Shown: positions 34,480 to 44,338, numbered from the stretch's first letter. The stretch is DNA of 64,000 nucleotides from Streptomyces sp. NBC_01571 (GCF_026339875.1 NZ_JAPEPZ010000001.1:7130001-7194000), one strand, 5' to 3'. Program-made: numbers and translations. Notes: a model not told the origin generated them from the sequence alone.

Positions 34480-36095
34480 TGGGGTTCGCGCGCACCTGCT
34501 CGGTGGCCCTGGTCGGCGTCGAGGGCGTTGTGGTGGAGGTCCAGGCGGACCTGGAGCCGGGCGTCGCAGCGTTCACCCTGGTCGGCCTCCCCGACAAGAG
34601 CCTCTCGGAGAGCAGGGACCGGGTCCGCGCGGCCGTCGTGAACTCCGGCGCGGTGTGGCCCCAGAAAAAACTCACGGTAGGGCTGAGCCCGGCCTCGGTG
34701 CCCAAGGGCGGCAGCGGATTCGACCTCGCCGTCGCCTGCGCGGTGCTGGGCGCCGCGGAGCGGATCGACCCCCGGGTGCTCTCCGACATCGTGATGATCG
34801 GCGAGCTCGGACTCGACGGGCGGGTCCGGCCGGTCCGGGGAGTGCTGCCCGCGGTCCTCGCCGCGGCGGACGCGGGGTACGAACAGGTGGTGGTGCCCGA
34901 GTGCGCGGCGGCCGAGGCCTCGCTGGTGCCGGGGATCTCCGTGCTCGGCGTGCGCAGCCTGGGCCAGCTGATCGCCGTGCTCACCGACGAGCCGGTCCCC
35001 GAGGAGGATCCCGACGAAGCGGGCCGGCTCCATCCGCTGACCGCCGGCCTGCGCATGCCGGGCACCGCCGCGGCCACCGGCATCCACGGCGCCCAGCACG
35101 ACCACGGCCATGACCTCGCCGACGTCGTCGGCCAGCGCTCCGCGCGCACCGCCGTGGAGGTCGCGGCGGCAGGCGGACACCACCTCTTCCTGGAAGGCCC
35201 ACCAGGGGCGGGCAAGACCATGCTCGCCGAGCGGCTGCCCGCCGTCCTGCCGCGGCTCACCAGGGGCGAGTCCCTGGAGGTCACGGCCGTCCACTCGGTC
35301 GCCGGCCTGCTGCCACCGGGCAAACCCCTGGTCGACGTCGCCCCCTACTGCGCGCCCCACCACTCGGCGACCATGCAGGCCCTCGTCGGAGGAGGCCAGG
35401 GAGTCGCACGTCCGGGCGCCGTGTCGCTCGCCCACCGGGGGGTGCTCTTCCTCGACGAGACCCCCGAATTCAGCGGCCAGGCCCTCGACGCGCTGCGCCA
35501 GCCCCTGGAGGCGGGGCATGTGGTGATCGCACGCAGCGCGGGCGTGGTGCGGTTTCCCGCGCGGTTCCTGATGGTGCTCGCGGCGAATCCCTGCCCGTGC
35601 GGGCGCTTCTCGCAGCGGGACGACCTGTGCGACTGCCCGCCCTCCGCGATCCGGCGCTATCAGGCCAGGCTCTCCGGCCCGCTGCTCGACCGGGTGGACC
35701 TGCGCGTCGAGGTGGACCGCGTCACGCGCTCCGAGCTGACCGGGCGCGGGGCACGGGGCGAATCCACGGAGACCGTCGCCGGCCGCGTACGAACGGCCAG
35801 AGAACGGGCCGCGGTGCGGCTGACGGGCACCCCCTGGCGGACGAACAGCGAAGTGCCGGGGCGCGAGCTGCGCAGCCGGTGGCACGCGTCGCCGGGCGCG
35901 CTGGACGAGGCGGAGCGGAGCCTGGAGCGGGGCGTCCTGAGCGCCCGGGGCCTCGACCGGGTGCTGCGCGTCGCCTGGACCGTCGCGGACCTGGTGGGGC
36001 ACGACCGGCCCGACGCGACGGATGTCGCCCTAGCGCTGCAGCTGCGCACCGGGGTGCCACGCGGGGTACCGATGGCGATCGGCGCACTGTCGTGA
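34479..36095 (+). CDS. comM: ComM/YifB family Mg chelatase-like ATPase
   Basis: 538 residues. There is an N-terminal Lon-like S5 fold (ALVGVEGVVVEVQADLEPG, then GLPDKSLSESRDRVRAAVVN), then a Mg chelatase-type AAA+ domain with Walker A GPPGAGKTMLAERLP (about 240) and Walker B GVLFLDETPEF. Four Cys in NPCPCGRFSQRDDLCDCP form a zinc motif. The C-terminal domain ends with DATDVALALQLR. In competent bacteria ComM is a branch-migration helicase that aids integration of incoming DNA; Streptomyces is not known to be naturally competent. dprA follows with a GTGA overlap. Confidence 0.96.
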   Translation: MGFARTCSVALVGVEGVVVEVQADLEPGVAAFTLVGLPDKSLSESRDRVRAAVVNSGAVWPQKKLTVGLSPASVPKGGSGFDLAVACAVLGAAERIDPRVLSDIVMIGELGLDGRVRPVRGVLPAVLAAADAGYEQVVVPECAAAEASLVPGISVLGVRSLGQLIAVLTDEPVPEEDPDEAGRLHPLTAGLRMPGTAAATGIHGAQHDHGHDLADVVGQRSARTAVEVAAAGGHHLFLEGPPGAGKTMLAERLPAVLPRLTRGESLEVTAVHSVAGLLPPGKPLVDVAPYCAPHHSATMQALVGGGQGVARPGAVSLAHRGVLFLDETPEFSGQALDALRQPLEAGHVVIARSAGVVRFPARFLMVLAANPCPCGRFSQRDDLCDCPPSAIRRYQARLSGPLLDRVDLRVEVDRVTRSELTGRGARGESTETVAGRVRTARERAAVRLTGTPWRTNSEVPGRELRSRWHASPGALDEAERSLERGVLSARGLDRVLRVAWTVADLVGHDRPDATDVALALQLRTGVPRGVPMAIGALS

Positions 36096-37576
36096 ACCAC
36101 GACGGCGCACCCCGGCAGCGCATGCGCGGAGAGGGCGCGCGCGAAGAGGACACGCGCCGATCAGGCACGCGTCGAGAAGGAGCGGGCCGGGAGGACAGGT
36201 GCCGGGAGTGCGCCCACGGGGGACGTGCGGACCGGGCGGACGCCCATGGGGCGGGTGCGCGCGAGGAGGGCGAGGGCGTCTGCGGGGCGGGCGCGCACGA
36301 CGGGCATGCCCACCGGGAGGGCGCGCATCAGGAGTGCGCCTGTCGCAAGGGCGCGCACTACGGGGACGGTTTCCGCGCGGACGCGCACGTGGAGGACGTC
36401 CGCCGGGAAGGAGCGCACCGGCAGGACCCGGACCGTGCGGACGAACGGATGCACCGGGCATTTCTCACCCGTGTCGCCGAACCGGGCGACGAGGTCTGCG
36501 GGCGCTGGATCCGTGAGGCCGGGGCGGAGCGGGCGGTCCAGGGGCTCCTGGACGGCGGGGAGCGGCCGCGGGGTGTGACGGACCGGAGATGGGCGGGACT
36601 GCGGGCGCGGGCCGAGCGGGCCGACCCGGAAAAGGACCTCGCGGAGGCCCATGCCGCCGGGATCAGGTTCGTGTGCCCAGGGGACTCCGAGTGGCCCGCA
36701 CAGCTCGACGATCTGGGGGACGCGCGGCCCACCGGACTCTGGGTACGGGGACGCCCCAGCCTGCGGATGTGGGCGCTGCGGTCCGTCGCCCTCGTCGGAG
36801 CACGGGCCTGTACGGAGTACGGCGCCCACATGGCGACCACCCTCGGCGCCGGACTGGCCGAGCGTGGCTGGGTCGTGGTGTCGGGCGGCGCCTACGGCGT
36901 GGACGGCGCCGCGCACCGGGGCGCCCTGGCGGCAGGCGGCGCCACCGTCGCCGTGCTGGCCTGCGGAGTCGACCGGCCCTACCCTCGCGGCCACACCGAG
37001 TTGATCACCAGGATCGCCGAACAGGGCCTGGTCGTGGGTGAGTTGCCGCCGGGAGAACACCCCACGCCGAGCAGGTTCATCCTGCGCAACCGGGTCATCG
37101 CGGCGCTCACCCGGGGGACCGTGGTCGTCGAGGCCGCCTATCGCAGCGGTGCGCTGGTCACGGCGCGCGCCGCACAGCGGCTGGGCAGGTTCGCGATGGG
37201 CGTGCCCGGCCCCGTCACCAGCGGGTTGTCGGCCGGCGTGCATGAACTGCTGCGCGGGGAGGCGGTACTGGTCACCGACGCCGCGGAAGTCGCGGAACTG
37301 GTCGGCGACATGGGTGAACTGGCCCCGGACCGGCGAGGGCCCGTGCTGCCACGTGACCTGTTGGACCCGGGCGCCGGACGGGTTCTCGCCGCGCTGCCGG
37401 CACGCGGACTGGCGGGAGCGGAGGAGATCGCCCACGGTGCGGGAACCACGACGGACGACGCGGTCGGGAGACTGTACGAACTCCGCTCGCTCGGGTTCGT
37501 CGAACGACACGGCGACGGCTGGAAGTTGACACGCCAGATGATGATCCCGGTCCGTGATGATCGTCGCGGGTGTTGA
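36092..37576 (+). CDS. dprA: DprA (DNA processing protein A) with long repeat-rich N-terminal extension
   Basis: 494 residues if translated from the GTG that overlaps the comM stop; the conserved part starts at ATG 36449 (375 residues). The Rossmann-like core is [42 protein letters not shown] and [30 protein letters not shown], the DprA/Smf signature. A winged-helix-like C-terminus follows ([23 protein letters not shown]). DprA loads RecA onto incoming single-stranded DNA. The first about 119 residues are a His/Cys/Gly/Ala/Arg-rich repeat unlike DprA proteins. Either start is possible. Confidence 0.92.
   Translation: MNHDGAPRQRMRGEGAREEDTRRSGTRREGAGREDRCRECAHGGRADRADAHGAGAREEGEGVCGAGAHDGHAHREGAHQECACRKGAHYGDGFRADAHVEDVRREGAHRQDPDRADERMHRAFLTRVAEPGDEVCGRWIREAGAERAVQGLLDGGERPRGVTDRRWAGLRARAERADPEKDLAEAHAAGIRFVCPGDSEWPAQLDDLGDARPTGLWVRGRPSLRMWALRSVALVGARACTEYGAHMATTLGAGLAERGWVVVSGGAYGVDGAAHRGALAAGGATVAVLACGVDRPYPRGHTELITRIAEQGLVVGELPPGEHPTPSRFILRNRVIAALTRGTVVVEAAYRSGALVTARAAQRLGRFAMGVPGPVTSGLSAGVHELLRGEAVLVTDAAEVAELVGDMGELAPDRRGPVLPRDLLDPGAGRVLAALPARGLAGAEEIAHGAGTTTDDAVGRLYELRSLGFVERHGDGWKLTRQMMIPVRDDRRGC
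36116..36448 (+). repeat. Degenerate GCGCGCAC-type repeat encoding a His/Cys-rich stretch
   Basis: Units of about 12-24 bp built on GGGCGCGCAC recur across this stretch. In the DprA frame they encode repeats of Gly-Ala-His or Asp-Ala-His with interspersed Cys ([22 protein letters not shown]). It lies between the comM stop and the conserved DprA domain. Confidence 0.6.
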
Positions 37577-37847
37577 CCGAGCGTGTTCGTCCGTCCGGGC
37601 GAACGCCGACACCCTTGGCAATAACCGCAGTTGGCGTCCGCGGGCGGTCACGGACGGCGACGAGGGCGACCGAGGCAAACGTTCAGCGGAACGTATCTGC
37701 GCACGGCCCGCCCTCGGCCCTTCGCGCACTGCGACACTCCAGTCACGCTACGCTCACCTGGGTTCTGACGCAGACAGGCAACTCGGCATCAGAGCGACAG
37801 CTCACCCAGGTACCCACAGTTCACGGCAGAACGGCACAAGGCGACGA

Positions 37848-38690
37848 ATGCCCCAGCACACCTCCGGGTCCGATCGGGCGGCGATCCCCCCAGCCGCCCG
37901 CGACGGCGGTAGCAGGCGGCCGCCCGCTCCCTCGACGCTCGACGAGCTGTGGCGGTCGTACAAGACGACGGGTGACGAGCGGCTGCGCGAGCAGCTGATC
38001 CTGCACTACTCACCCCTGGTCAAATACGTCGCGGGACGGGTCAGCGTGGGCCTGCCGGCCAATGTGGAGCAGGCGGACTTCGTCTCCTCAGGGGTGTTCG
38101 GGCTGATCGACGCGATCGAGAAGTTCGACATCGAGCGGGAGATCAAGTTCGAGACGTACGCGATCACGCGCATCCGGGGCGCGATGATCGACGAGCTGCG
38201 CGCGCTGGACTGGATCCCGCGCTCGGTGCGGCAGAAGGCGCGCAACGTGGAACGCGCCTACGCGACACTGGAGGCGCGACTGCGACGCACGCCGTCGGAG
38301 GGCGAGGTGGCCTCCGAGATGGGGATCGCGGTAGAGGATCTGCACGCCGTCTTCAGCCAGCTGTCGCTGGCCAACGTGGTGGCCCTCGAGGAACTGCTGC
38401 ATGTCGGCGGCGAGGGCGGCGACCGGCTGAGCCTGATGGACACGCTGGAGGACACCGCGGCCGACAACCCGGTCGAGGTTGCCGAGGACCGGGAGCTGCG
38501 GAGGTTCCTGGCGCGGGCGATCAACACACTCCCCGACCGGGAGAAGACCGTGGTCACGCTCTACTACTACGAGGGCCTCACGCTCGCGGAGATCGGGAAC
38601 GTCCTGGGCGTGACCGAGAGCCGGGTGAGCCAGATCCACACCAAGTCGGTACTGCAGCTGCGCGCGAAGCTGGCCAGCTTCGGTCGCTGA
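37848..38690 (+). CDS. whiG: Sporulation sigma factor WhiG
   Basis: 280 residues, the length of S. coelicolor WhiG, a FliA-type sigma that commits aerial hyphae to sporulation. Region 2 is visible in [20 protein letters not shown] and [20 protein letters not shown]; region 3 in [20 protein letters not shown]; region 4 in [20 protein letters not shown] followed by [19 protein letters not shown] at 37848 follows AAGGCG. The 271-bp upstream gap (37577-37847) shows no strong promoter match. It stands downstream of dprA as in other Streptomyces. Confidence 0.98.
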   Translation: MPQHTSGSDRAAIPPAARDGGSRRPPAPSTLDELWRSYKTTGDERLREQLILHYSPLVKYVAGRVSVGLPANVEQADFVSSGVFGLIDAIEKFDIEREIKFETYAITRIRGAMIDELRALDWIPRSVRQKARNVERAYATLEARLRRTPSEGEVASEMGIAVEDLHAVFSQLSLANVVALEELLHVGGEGGDRLSLMDTLEDTAADNPVEVAEDRELRRFLARAINTLPDREKTVVTLYYYEGLTLAEIGNVLGVTESRVSQIHTKSVLQLRAKLASFGR

Positions 38691-38799
38691 TCCGGAGCGT
38701 GGCGTGGTGCTGAATCGTCCCTTCGTCATCAGGGTCGCGATTCCTCCAGGTGGTGGGAGTGGCTGCCGCCGTCCGCGGTCCGTCCGTAAAGTGGAGGGC

Positions 38800-39381
38800 G
38801 TGCCAAGGATTCGAGCGGCCTCCGTGGCCGAGCACCGGTCGATGCAGCGAGCCGCCCTGCTGGACGCGGCCCGGTCCCTGCTGTCCGAGGGCGGGACGGA
38901 AGCGCTGACCTTCCCCGCCCTCGCCGAGCGGACGGGGCTGGCTCGGTCGTCCGTCTACGAGTACTTCCGGTCCCGCGCCGCCGTGGTCGAAGAACTGTGC
39001 GAGGTCGACTTCCCCCTGTGGGCGGCCGAGGTCGAAGCGGTGATGGCCGCGGCCGACGGGCCCGAAGGCAAGGTCGAGGCCTACGTCCGGCAGCAGCTGG
39101 CGCTGGTCGGGGACCGGCGGCACCGTGCCGTGGTGGCCATCTCCGCGAGTGAACTCGACGCCGGGGCTCGCGAGAAGATCCGCGCGGCGCACGGCGGGCT
39201 CGTCGCGATCATCGCGGAGGCGCTGCGGGACATGGGCCATGCCGAACCGCGACTGGCCGCGATGCTGCTCCAGGGCGTGGTCGACGCGGCCGTGCGGCGG
39301 ATCGAGCTGGGGGCGGCGGAGGATCCCGAAGCGATTACGGACGCGGCCGTCACGATGGCCCTGCGGGGCGTGCGCGGCTGA
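38800..39381 (+). CDS. TetR-family transcriptional regulator
   Basis: 193 residues. The N-terminal helix-turn-helix is ALTFPALAERTGLARSSVYEYFRSRAAVV (about residues 35-63), and the rest is an alpha-helical ligand-binding domain. GTG at 38800 is preceded by TAAAGT (38787-38792) and a close GGAGGG, so a short-leader or leaderless mRNA is likely. It follows whiG on the same strand with a 109-bp gap. The ligand and targets are unknown; a gene of this type downstream of whiG is conserved in Streptomyces. Confidence 0.92.
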   Translation: MPRIRAASVAEHRSMQRAALLDAARSLLSEGGTEALTFPALAERTGLARSSVYEYFRSRAAVVEELCEVDFPLWAAEVEAVMAAADGPEGKVEAYVRQQLALVGDRRHRAVVAISASELDAGAREKIRAAHGGLVAIIAEALRDMGHAEPRLAAMLLQGVVDAAVRRIELGAAEDPEAITDAAVTMALRGVRG

Positions 39382-39422
39382 ACCTCCGAGCTGAACCCGG
39401 GGCAGGGGAGCTCAGGGAGGTT
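39381..39422 (+). terminator. Terminator after the TetR gene
   Basis: AACCTCC-GAGCT (39381-39392) pairs with AGCTC-ag-GGAGGTT (39409-39422), a 12-bp stem with a 2-nt bulge. The arm begins on the last base of the stop codon. Confidence 0.7.
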
Positions 39423-39504
39423 CCGCCGCCTGCCGCGCCCACCGAGCGCGCCGTGCTCGCTGTGCCGGCCACCTGCCATGCCTCGCGCACCTGCCACATC
39501 TTGC

Positions 39505-39562
39505 TCCCCTCCCGCCCCGCCCCCCGCCCCCCCGCCCCCGCCCCCTCCCACCCCACCCCCTC
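39505..39562 (-). other. G-quadruplex/i-motif-prone tract
   Basis: The plus strand is almost only C with single spacers; the minus strand carries at least eight runs of three to six or more G separated by one or two bases. This satisfies the usual G3+N1-7 quadruplex pattern many times over. Confidence 0.65.
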
Positions 39563-39732
39563 GCCGCGCCAGCCGCCCTCGGCGCACGCGGATCACACCC
39601 ATCCGCCCACCCACTCGCGGCCCCGCCCACCCACTCGCGCCCGGCCACTCATGCCCCGCGCGCTCCTCCGCGACCCCGCGCGCCTGCCGGGTGTCACGGC
39701 GCCACCGGTGCCGTCCTCACGGCAAGCGCGCG

Positions 39733-39848
39733 CCCGCGCCGTACCGGTACCTCGTACCCGCGCCGTACCGGTACCTCGTACCCGCGCCGTGCCGGTGCCC
39801 CGCGCCCGCGCCGTGCCGGGGCCGCGCGCCCGCGCCGTGCCGTACTCG
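39733..39848. repeat. 24-nt tandem repeat, about 5 units
   Basis: Units at 39733-39756 and 39757-39780 are identical; those at 39781 and 39805 differ in their second half, and a fifth begins at 39829. All start CCCGCGCCGT. The array ends about 50 bp from the stop of the M23 peptidase gene. Confidence 0.85.
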
Positions 39849-39895
39849 CGCCGTGCCCGTGCCCCTACCCGTGCCCATACCCGCGTCCGCGACGC

Positions 39896-40585
39896 TCACG
39901 GTCGTCTGCGTGCCGTCGGCACCGGCAGCAGCCGGGACGGCGCGCCGTGCAGCAGCCATGCGGGGAGCAGGGAGAGCGGGTCGAGGTAGGTCCGGTCTCT
40001 CAGCAGGCCCCAGTGGAGGCAGCTCGTGGGGCAGTGGGAGGCGTCCGGTTCGAGCGTGCCCACCACGTCGCCCGCGGCCACCTCGTCGCCCTTTCTCACC
40101 GTGGCCCTTACCGGGGTGAAGGTGGTGCGCAGGGGTGGGTCGCCGGTGCCCGCCAGCTCGACGGTGACCGCCCCGCGACCTGCGACCCGGCCGGCGAAGG
40201 AGACCCGGCCCGGGGCGACGGACCGGACCGGGGCGTCCGGGGGCGCCGCGAGGTCCACGCCCCGGTGGCCGCGACCGTAGGGCGTCGCCGGGGGTTGCCA
40301 GGCCCGCAGGACCGAGGGGCGCGTGCCCACCGGCCAGAGGCGGGCGACCGCCCGGACCTCCGTGTCGGCGCCGGGCGGCTCCACGGGGACCGGAGGCTCC
40401 GGACCGTTCGTCCGCGACAAGGACGTCGACGTGGCCAGGGTGACCGGCGCGGGCGCCGGTACGGCAGGCGCGGGTGACACCGTCAGCGCGGCCAGCACGA
40501 CCGGCGCGGCCACCGTGATTCCCGACCGCAACCGCGGCCACGTACGCACACATCGTTTCGCTCGCATGCGAGAACGGTCCCGCAT
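39896..40585 (-). CDS. Secreted M23-family (LytM) metallopeptidase
   Basis: 229 residues. The N-terminus has a signal peptide ([23 protein letters not shown] after basic residues), then a Pro-rich linker. The peptidase has [12 protein letters not shown] (first His/Asp zinc ligands), [21 protein letters not shown] and CLHWGLLRD with a C-terminal His ligand region. Family members cut peptidoglycan crosslinks or bind wall peptides. The start is either 40585 or the Met at 40567; neither has a strong ribosome-binding site. It is convergent with the TetR gene and divergent from rpsB. Confidence 0.88.
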   Translation of the reverse strand: MRDRSRMRAKRCVRTWPRLRSGITVAAPVVLAALTVSPAPAVPAPAPVTLATSTSLSRTNGPEPPVPVEPPGADTEVRAVARLWPVGTRPSVLRAWQPPATPYGRGHRGVDLAAPPDAPVRSVAPGRVSFAGRVAGRGAVTVELAGTGDPPLRTTFTPVRATVRKGDEVAAGDVVGTLEPDASHCPTSCLHWGLLRDRTYLDPLSLLPAWLLHGAPSRLLPVPTARRRP

Positions 40586-40837
40586 CGGGCGGATCCTGAC
40601 CGGGAGCTGTGGACCACCGGCCGGTTGTGGACAGCGGCGTCACCCCGCACCTCGCGGGTCCCGTACACTTCTCGTGGCGATCCGGGTCACCGGGTCGACT
40701 TCGCACGCCCCGACACGCGGTCATCAAAAGCCGGTGTCAGCGCCCCTCGGTCCCTCGTGGCAAGGCGCATCGCGGGCGTCAGGCGCGAGTGCCGTCCGGC
40801 ACACGCGGCACAACCGAGAACACCAAGGAGAACGGCC

Positions 40838-41761
40838 ATGGCCGTCGTCACGATGCGGGAGCTGCTGGAAAGCGGCGTCCACTTCGGTCACCAGACCCGT
40901 CGTTGGAACCCGAAGATGAAGCGCTTCATCTTCACGGAGCGCAACGGCATCTACATCATCGACCTGCTCCAGTCGCTGTCGTACATCGACCGCGCCTACG
41001 AGTTCGTCAAGGAGACCGTCGCCCACGGCGGCACGGTCATGTTCGTCGGCACGAAGAAGCAGGCGCAGGAGGCCATCGCCGAGCAGGCCACCCGCGTCGG
41101 CATGCCCTACGTCAACCAGCGCTGGCTGGGCGGCATGCTCACCAACTTCTCGACCGTCTACAAGCGTCTGCAGCGCCTCAAGGAGCTCGAGCAGATCGAC
41201 TTCGAGGACGTCGCCGCTTCCGGTCTCACCAAGAAGGAGCTTCTCGTGCTCTCGCGCGAGAAGGCCAAGCTGGAGAAGACCCTCGGTGGTATCCGCGAGA
41301 TGCAGAAGGTGCCCAGCGCCGTCTGGATCGTGGACACCAAGAAGGAGCACATCGCGGTCGGCGAGGCCCGGAAGCTCAACATCCCGGTCGTCGCCATCCT
41401 CGACACCAACTGCGACCCCGACGAGGTCGACTACAAGATCCCGGGCAACGACGACGCGATCCGCTCCGTCACCCTGCTCACCCGCGTGATCGCCGACGCC
41501 GTCGCCGAGGGCCTCATCTCCCGCTCCGGTGCCGGCAAGGCCGAGGGTGACAAGGCCGCGGGTGAGCCGCTCGCCGCGTGGGAGCGCGACCTCCTCGAGG
41601 GCGAGAAGAAGGCCGACGACGCCGAGGTCCAGACCTCCGCCGAGACGGAGAAGGTCGCCGACGCCGAGCAGGCCGAGGCCCCCGTCGCCGAGGCCGAGGC
41701 CGTCGAGGCTGCCGCCGAGGCCCCCGCCGAGGCCCCCGCCGCGGACGCCGAGCAGGCCTGA
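40838..41761 (+). CDS. rpsB: 30S ribosomal protein S2
   Basis: 307 residues; the S2 domain ([79 protein letters not shown]) occupies about 240 residues. The rest is an Ala/Glu-rich acidic tail typical of Streptomyces. ATG at 40838 follows CAAGGAG. TACACT (40664-40669) in the long leader is a plausible -10. A hairpin separates it from tsf. Confidence 0.98.
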   Translation: MAVVTMRELLESGVHFGHQTRRWNPKMKRFIFTERNGIYIIDLLQSLSYIDRAYEFVKETVAHGGTVMFVGTKKQAQEAIAEQATRVGMPYVNQRWLGGMLTNFSTVYKRLQRLKELEQIDFEDVAASGLTKKELLVLSREKAKLEKTLGGIREMQKVPSAVWIVDTKKEHIAVGEARKLNIPVVAILDTNCDPDEVDYKIPGNDDAIRSVTLLTRVIADAVAEGLISRSGAGKAEGDKAAGEPLAAWERDLLEGEKKADDAEVQTSAETEKVADAEQAEAPVAEAEAVEAAAEAPAEAPAADAEQA

Positions 41762-41782
41762 CCCCTCACCCCTTCGGGTCAC

Positions 41783-41815
41783 GGACGGCGGGGGCACACC
41801 AAGCCCCCGCCGTCC
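41783..41815 (+). terminator. Hairpin between rpsB and tsf
   Basis: GGACGGCGGGGGC and GCCCCCGCCGTCC form a perfect 13-bp stem with a 7-nt loop, 22 bp after rpsB. tsf starts 41 bp downstream, so it probably acts as a partial terminator or processing site. Confidence 0.75.
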
Positions 41816-41856
41816 GGCCCGTAGATCTTCAGACTTCGAGAGAGATTCCAGGAATC

Positions 41857-42693
41857 ATGGCGAACTACACCGCCGCCGACGTCAAGAAGCTCCGTGAGCT
41901 CACCGGCGCAGGCATGATGGACTGCAAGAAGGCACTGGACGAGGCCGACGGCAACGTCGACAAGGCCGTCGAGGAACTGCGCATCAAGGGCCAGAAGGGC
42001 GTCGCCAAGCGCGAGGGCCGCTCCGCCGAGAACGGCGCCGTGGTCTCCGTCATCGCCGACGACAACACCTCCGGTGTCCTGGTCGAGCTGAAGTGCGAGA
42101 CGGACTTCGTCGCCAAGGGCGAGAAGTTCCAGGCCGTCGCCGGCCAGATCGCCGACCACGTCACCAAGACCTCCCCGGCCGACCTCGAGGCCCTCCTGGG
42201 CTCCGAGATCGAGCCCGGCAAGACGGTTCAGGCGTTCGTCGACGAGGCCAACGCCAACCTGGGCGAGAAGATCGTCCTGGACCGCTTCGCCCAGTTCTCC
42301 GGTGCCTACGTGACCGCGTACATGCACCGCACGATGCCCGACCTGCCCCCGCAGATCGGTGTCCTCGTCGAGCTGGACAAGGTCAACGCCGAGCTCGCCA
42401 AGGGCGTCGCGCAGCACATCGCCGCCTTCGCGCCGAAGTACCTCTCCCGCGAGGACGTCCCGGCCGAGGTCGTCGAGTCCGAGCGCCGCGTGGCCGAGGA
42501 GACGACCCGCGCCGAGGGCAAGCCCGAGGCCGCCCTCCCGAAGATCGTCGAGGGTCGCGTCAACGCCTTCTTCAAGGAGGCCACCCTGCTGGGCCAGCCC
42601 TATGCGCTGGACCAGAAGAAGTCCGTCCAGCAGGTCCTGGACGAGGCCGGTGTCGCCCTGAAGCGCTTCGTGCGCATCAAGGTCGGCATCTGA
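41857..42693 (+). CDS. tsf: Elongation factor Ts
   Basis: 278 residues. MANYTAADVKKLRELTGAGM and MDCKKALDEADGNVDKAVEE form the N-terminal UBA-like domain; CETDFVAKGEKF is the conserved TDFV core that exchanges nucleotide on EF-Tu. ATG at 41857 follows CCAGGAATC. Confidence 0.98.
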   Translation: MANYTAADVKKLRELTGAGMMDCKKALDEADGNVDKAVEELRIKGQKGVAKREGRSAENGAVVSVIADDNTSGVLVELKCETDFVAKGEKFQAVAGQIADHVTKTSPADLEALLGSEIEPGKTVQAFVDEANANLGEKIVLDRFAQFSGAYVTAYMHRTMPDLPPQIGVLVELDKVNAELAKGVAQHIAAFAPKYLSREDVPAEVVESERRVAEETTRAEGKPEAALPKIVEGRVNAFFKEATLLGQPYALDQKKSVQQVLDEAGVALKRFVRIKVGI

Positions 42694-42737
42694 GTCCGTA
42701 CAGCGATCGACGCGCGACCCCTATAGGGTCGACAGCA

Positions 42738-42780
42738 GTCGTCCGCGTACGTCGGCACGCGCGCGTGCGTGCCGGACGAC
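42738..42780 (+). other. Nested hairpin in the tsf-pyrH gap
   Basis: GTCGTCCG/CGGACGAC (42738-42745, 42773-42780) encloses the inverted repeat CGGCACG/CGTGCCG (42753-42759, 42768-42774). The outer stem is flanked on both sides by CAGCAG-type bases. It is one of two structures in the 179-bp gap. Confidence 0.5.
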
Positions 42781-42796
42781 AGCAGATCTGACGAGG

Positions 42797-42842
42797 AGGC
42801 CATTGCCGAGCATGGGAGCCAACACCCCACCGGCAATGGCCT
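42797..42842 (+). terminator. Terminator between tsf and pyrH
   Basis: AGGCCATTGCCG and CGGCAATGGCCT form a perfect 12-bp stem with a 22-nt loop, followed by TCTTCG. It lies 30 bp before the pyrH start, so it could also work as an attenuator of pyrH. Confidence 0.75.
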
Positions 42843-42872
42843 TCTTCGTATGTGCACCATGAGGAGATCTCC

Positions 42873-43643
42873 ATGACCAGCACCCAGGCCGACAAGGGCG
42901 AGAAGACCGACGACGGCAAAGGCGCCGGACGCTTCATGCTGAAGCTTTCCGGCGAGGCGTTCGCCGGTGGCGGCGGACTGGGCGTCGATCCCGACGTGGT
43001 GCACAAGATCGCCCGCGAGATCGCGGCCGTCGTGCGCGGGGGCGCCCAGATCGCCGTTGTCATCGGCGGCGGCAACTTCTTCCGCGGCGCGGAACTCCAG
43101 CAGCGCGGCATGGACCGGGCGCGCTCCGACTACATGGGCATGCTCGGCACGGTGATGAACTGCCTCGCCCTCCAGGACTTCCTGGAGAAGGAGGGCATCG
43201 ACAGCCGCGTACAGACCGCCATCACCATGGGACAGGTCGCCGAGCCGTACATCCCGCTGCGCGCCGTACGGCACCTGGAGAAGGGCCGTGTGGTCATCTT
43301 CGGAGCCGGTATGGGCATGCCGTACTTCTCCACCGACACCACGGCCGCCCAGCGTGCCCTGGAGATCGACGCCGAGGCCCTGCTGATGGGCAAGAACGGT
43401 GTGGACGGGGTCTACGACTCCGACCCCAAGACCAACCCCGAGGCCGTCAAGTTCGACTCGCTCAGCTACGGCGAGGTCATCACCCGCGACCTCAAGGTCG
43501 CCGACATGACCGCGATCACGCTGTGCCGTGACAACAAGCTGCCGATCCTGGTCTTCGAGCTCCTGGCGGAGGGCAATATCGCGCGGGCCGTCAAGGGTGA
43601 GAAGATCGGCACACTCGTGGGTGACCCAAGCGGCCGGGCCTGA
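42873..43643 (+). CDS. pyrH: UMP kinase PyrH
   Basis: 256 residues. It phosphorylates UMP to UDP in the cytosol. The amino-acid kinase fold shows [43 protein letters not shown] and [19 protein letters not shown] at 42873 follows GAGGAGATCTCC; the in-frame start at 42852 is rejected. The N-terminal 20 residues ([19 protein letters not shown]) are an extra polar tail. Confidence 0.97.
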   Translation: MTSTQADKGEKTDDGKGAGRFMLKLSGEAFAGGGGLGVDPDVVHKIAREIAAVVRGGAQIAVVIGGGNFFRGAELQQRGMDRARSDYMGMLGTVMNCLALQDFLEKEGIDSRVQTAITMGQVAEPYIPLRAVRHLEKGRVVIFGAGMGMPYFSTDTTAAQRALEIDAEALLMGKNGVDGVYDSDPKTNPEAVKFDSLSYGEVITRDLKVADMTAITLCRDNKLPILVFELLAEGNIARAVKGEKIGTLVGDPSGRA

Positions 43644-43780
43644 CCCGGGACGGACCCTGACCGGGGGATGGACAATGTCCTGCCGGTCCGGAACCGTGCA
43701 GGAACAAGACGCGACGCAGCCGGCTGCCACCCCGACGAGGAACAGCTGCCGGGCCTACTCAAGACACGCAGGAGCAAGTG

Positions 43781-44338
43781 GTGATCGAAGAGACCCTCCT
43801 CGAGGCCGAGGAGAAGATGGAGAAGGCCGTCGTGGTCGCCAAGGAGGACTTCGCCGCGATCCGCACCGGCCGTGCGCACCCGGCGATGTTCAACAAGATC
43901 GTGGCGGACTACTACGGCGCGCTGACGCCGATCAACCAGCTGGCCTCGTTCGCGGTCCCCGAACCGCGCATGGCCGTGGTCACCCCGTTCGACAAGAGCG
44001 CGCTGCGCAACATCGAACAGGCGATCCGCGACTCCGACCTGGGTGTCAACCCGAGCAATGACGGCAGCATCATCCGCGTGGTGTTCCCCGAGCTGACCCA
44101 GGAACGCCGCAAGGAGTTCATCAAGGTCGCCAAGACCAAGGGCGAGGACGCCAAGATCTCGATCCGCTCCGTGCGCCGCAAGGCGAAGGAGACCATCGAC
44201 AAGCTGATCAAGGATGGCGAGGTCGGCGAGGACGAGGGCCGCCGTGCGGAGAAGGAGCTCGACGACACCACCGCGAAGTACGTCGCCCAGGTGGACGAGC
44301 TCCTGAAGCACAAGGAAGCGGAGCTGCTCGAGGTCTGA
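43781..44338 (+). CDS. frr: Ribosome recycling factor
   Basis: 185 residues, identical in length to S. coelicolor [20 protein letters not shown] starts domain [14 protein letters not shown] and [20 protein letters not shown] are signatures. GTG at 43781 is preferred over the adjacent GTG at 43778 to match this family start. The stop overlaps the cdsA ATG (TGATG). Confidence 0.98.
   Translation: MIEETLLEAEEKMEKAVVVAKEDFAAIRTGRAHPAMFNKIVADYYGALTPINQLASFAVPEPRMAVVTPFDKSALRNIEQAIRDSDLGVNPSNDGSIIRVVFPELTQERRKEFIKVAKTKGEDAKISIRSVRRKAKETIDKLIKDGEVGEDEGRRAEKELDDTTAKYVAQVDELLKHKEAELLEV

Larger units (their letters stand above)
39423..39895. other. Gene-free, repeat-rich gap between convergent genes
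   Basis: After the terminator, 473 bp carry no credible gene: codon composition is abnormal and every frame is low-complexity. It contains a strongly strand-biased C-rich tract (about 39505-39562, poly-G on the minus strand), a 24-nt tandem repeat (39733-39848) and short hexamers (39853-39882). Confidence 0.7.

Noticed and set aside
36161..37729. A 522-codon minus-strand frame across dprA
   Set aside because: DprA motifs occupy the plus strand, and the antisense product is repetitive without domains.
39478..40119. Proline/arginine-rich plus-strand frame over the repeat region
   Set aside because: Composition is only that of the C-rich tract and 24-nt repeat, with no ribosome-binding site, and it runs into the M23 gene on the other strand.
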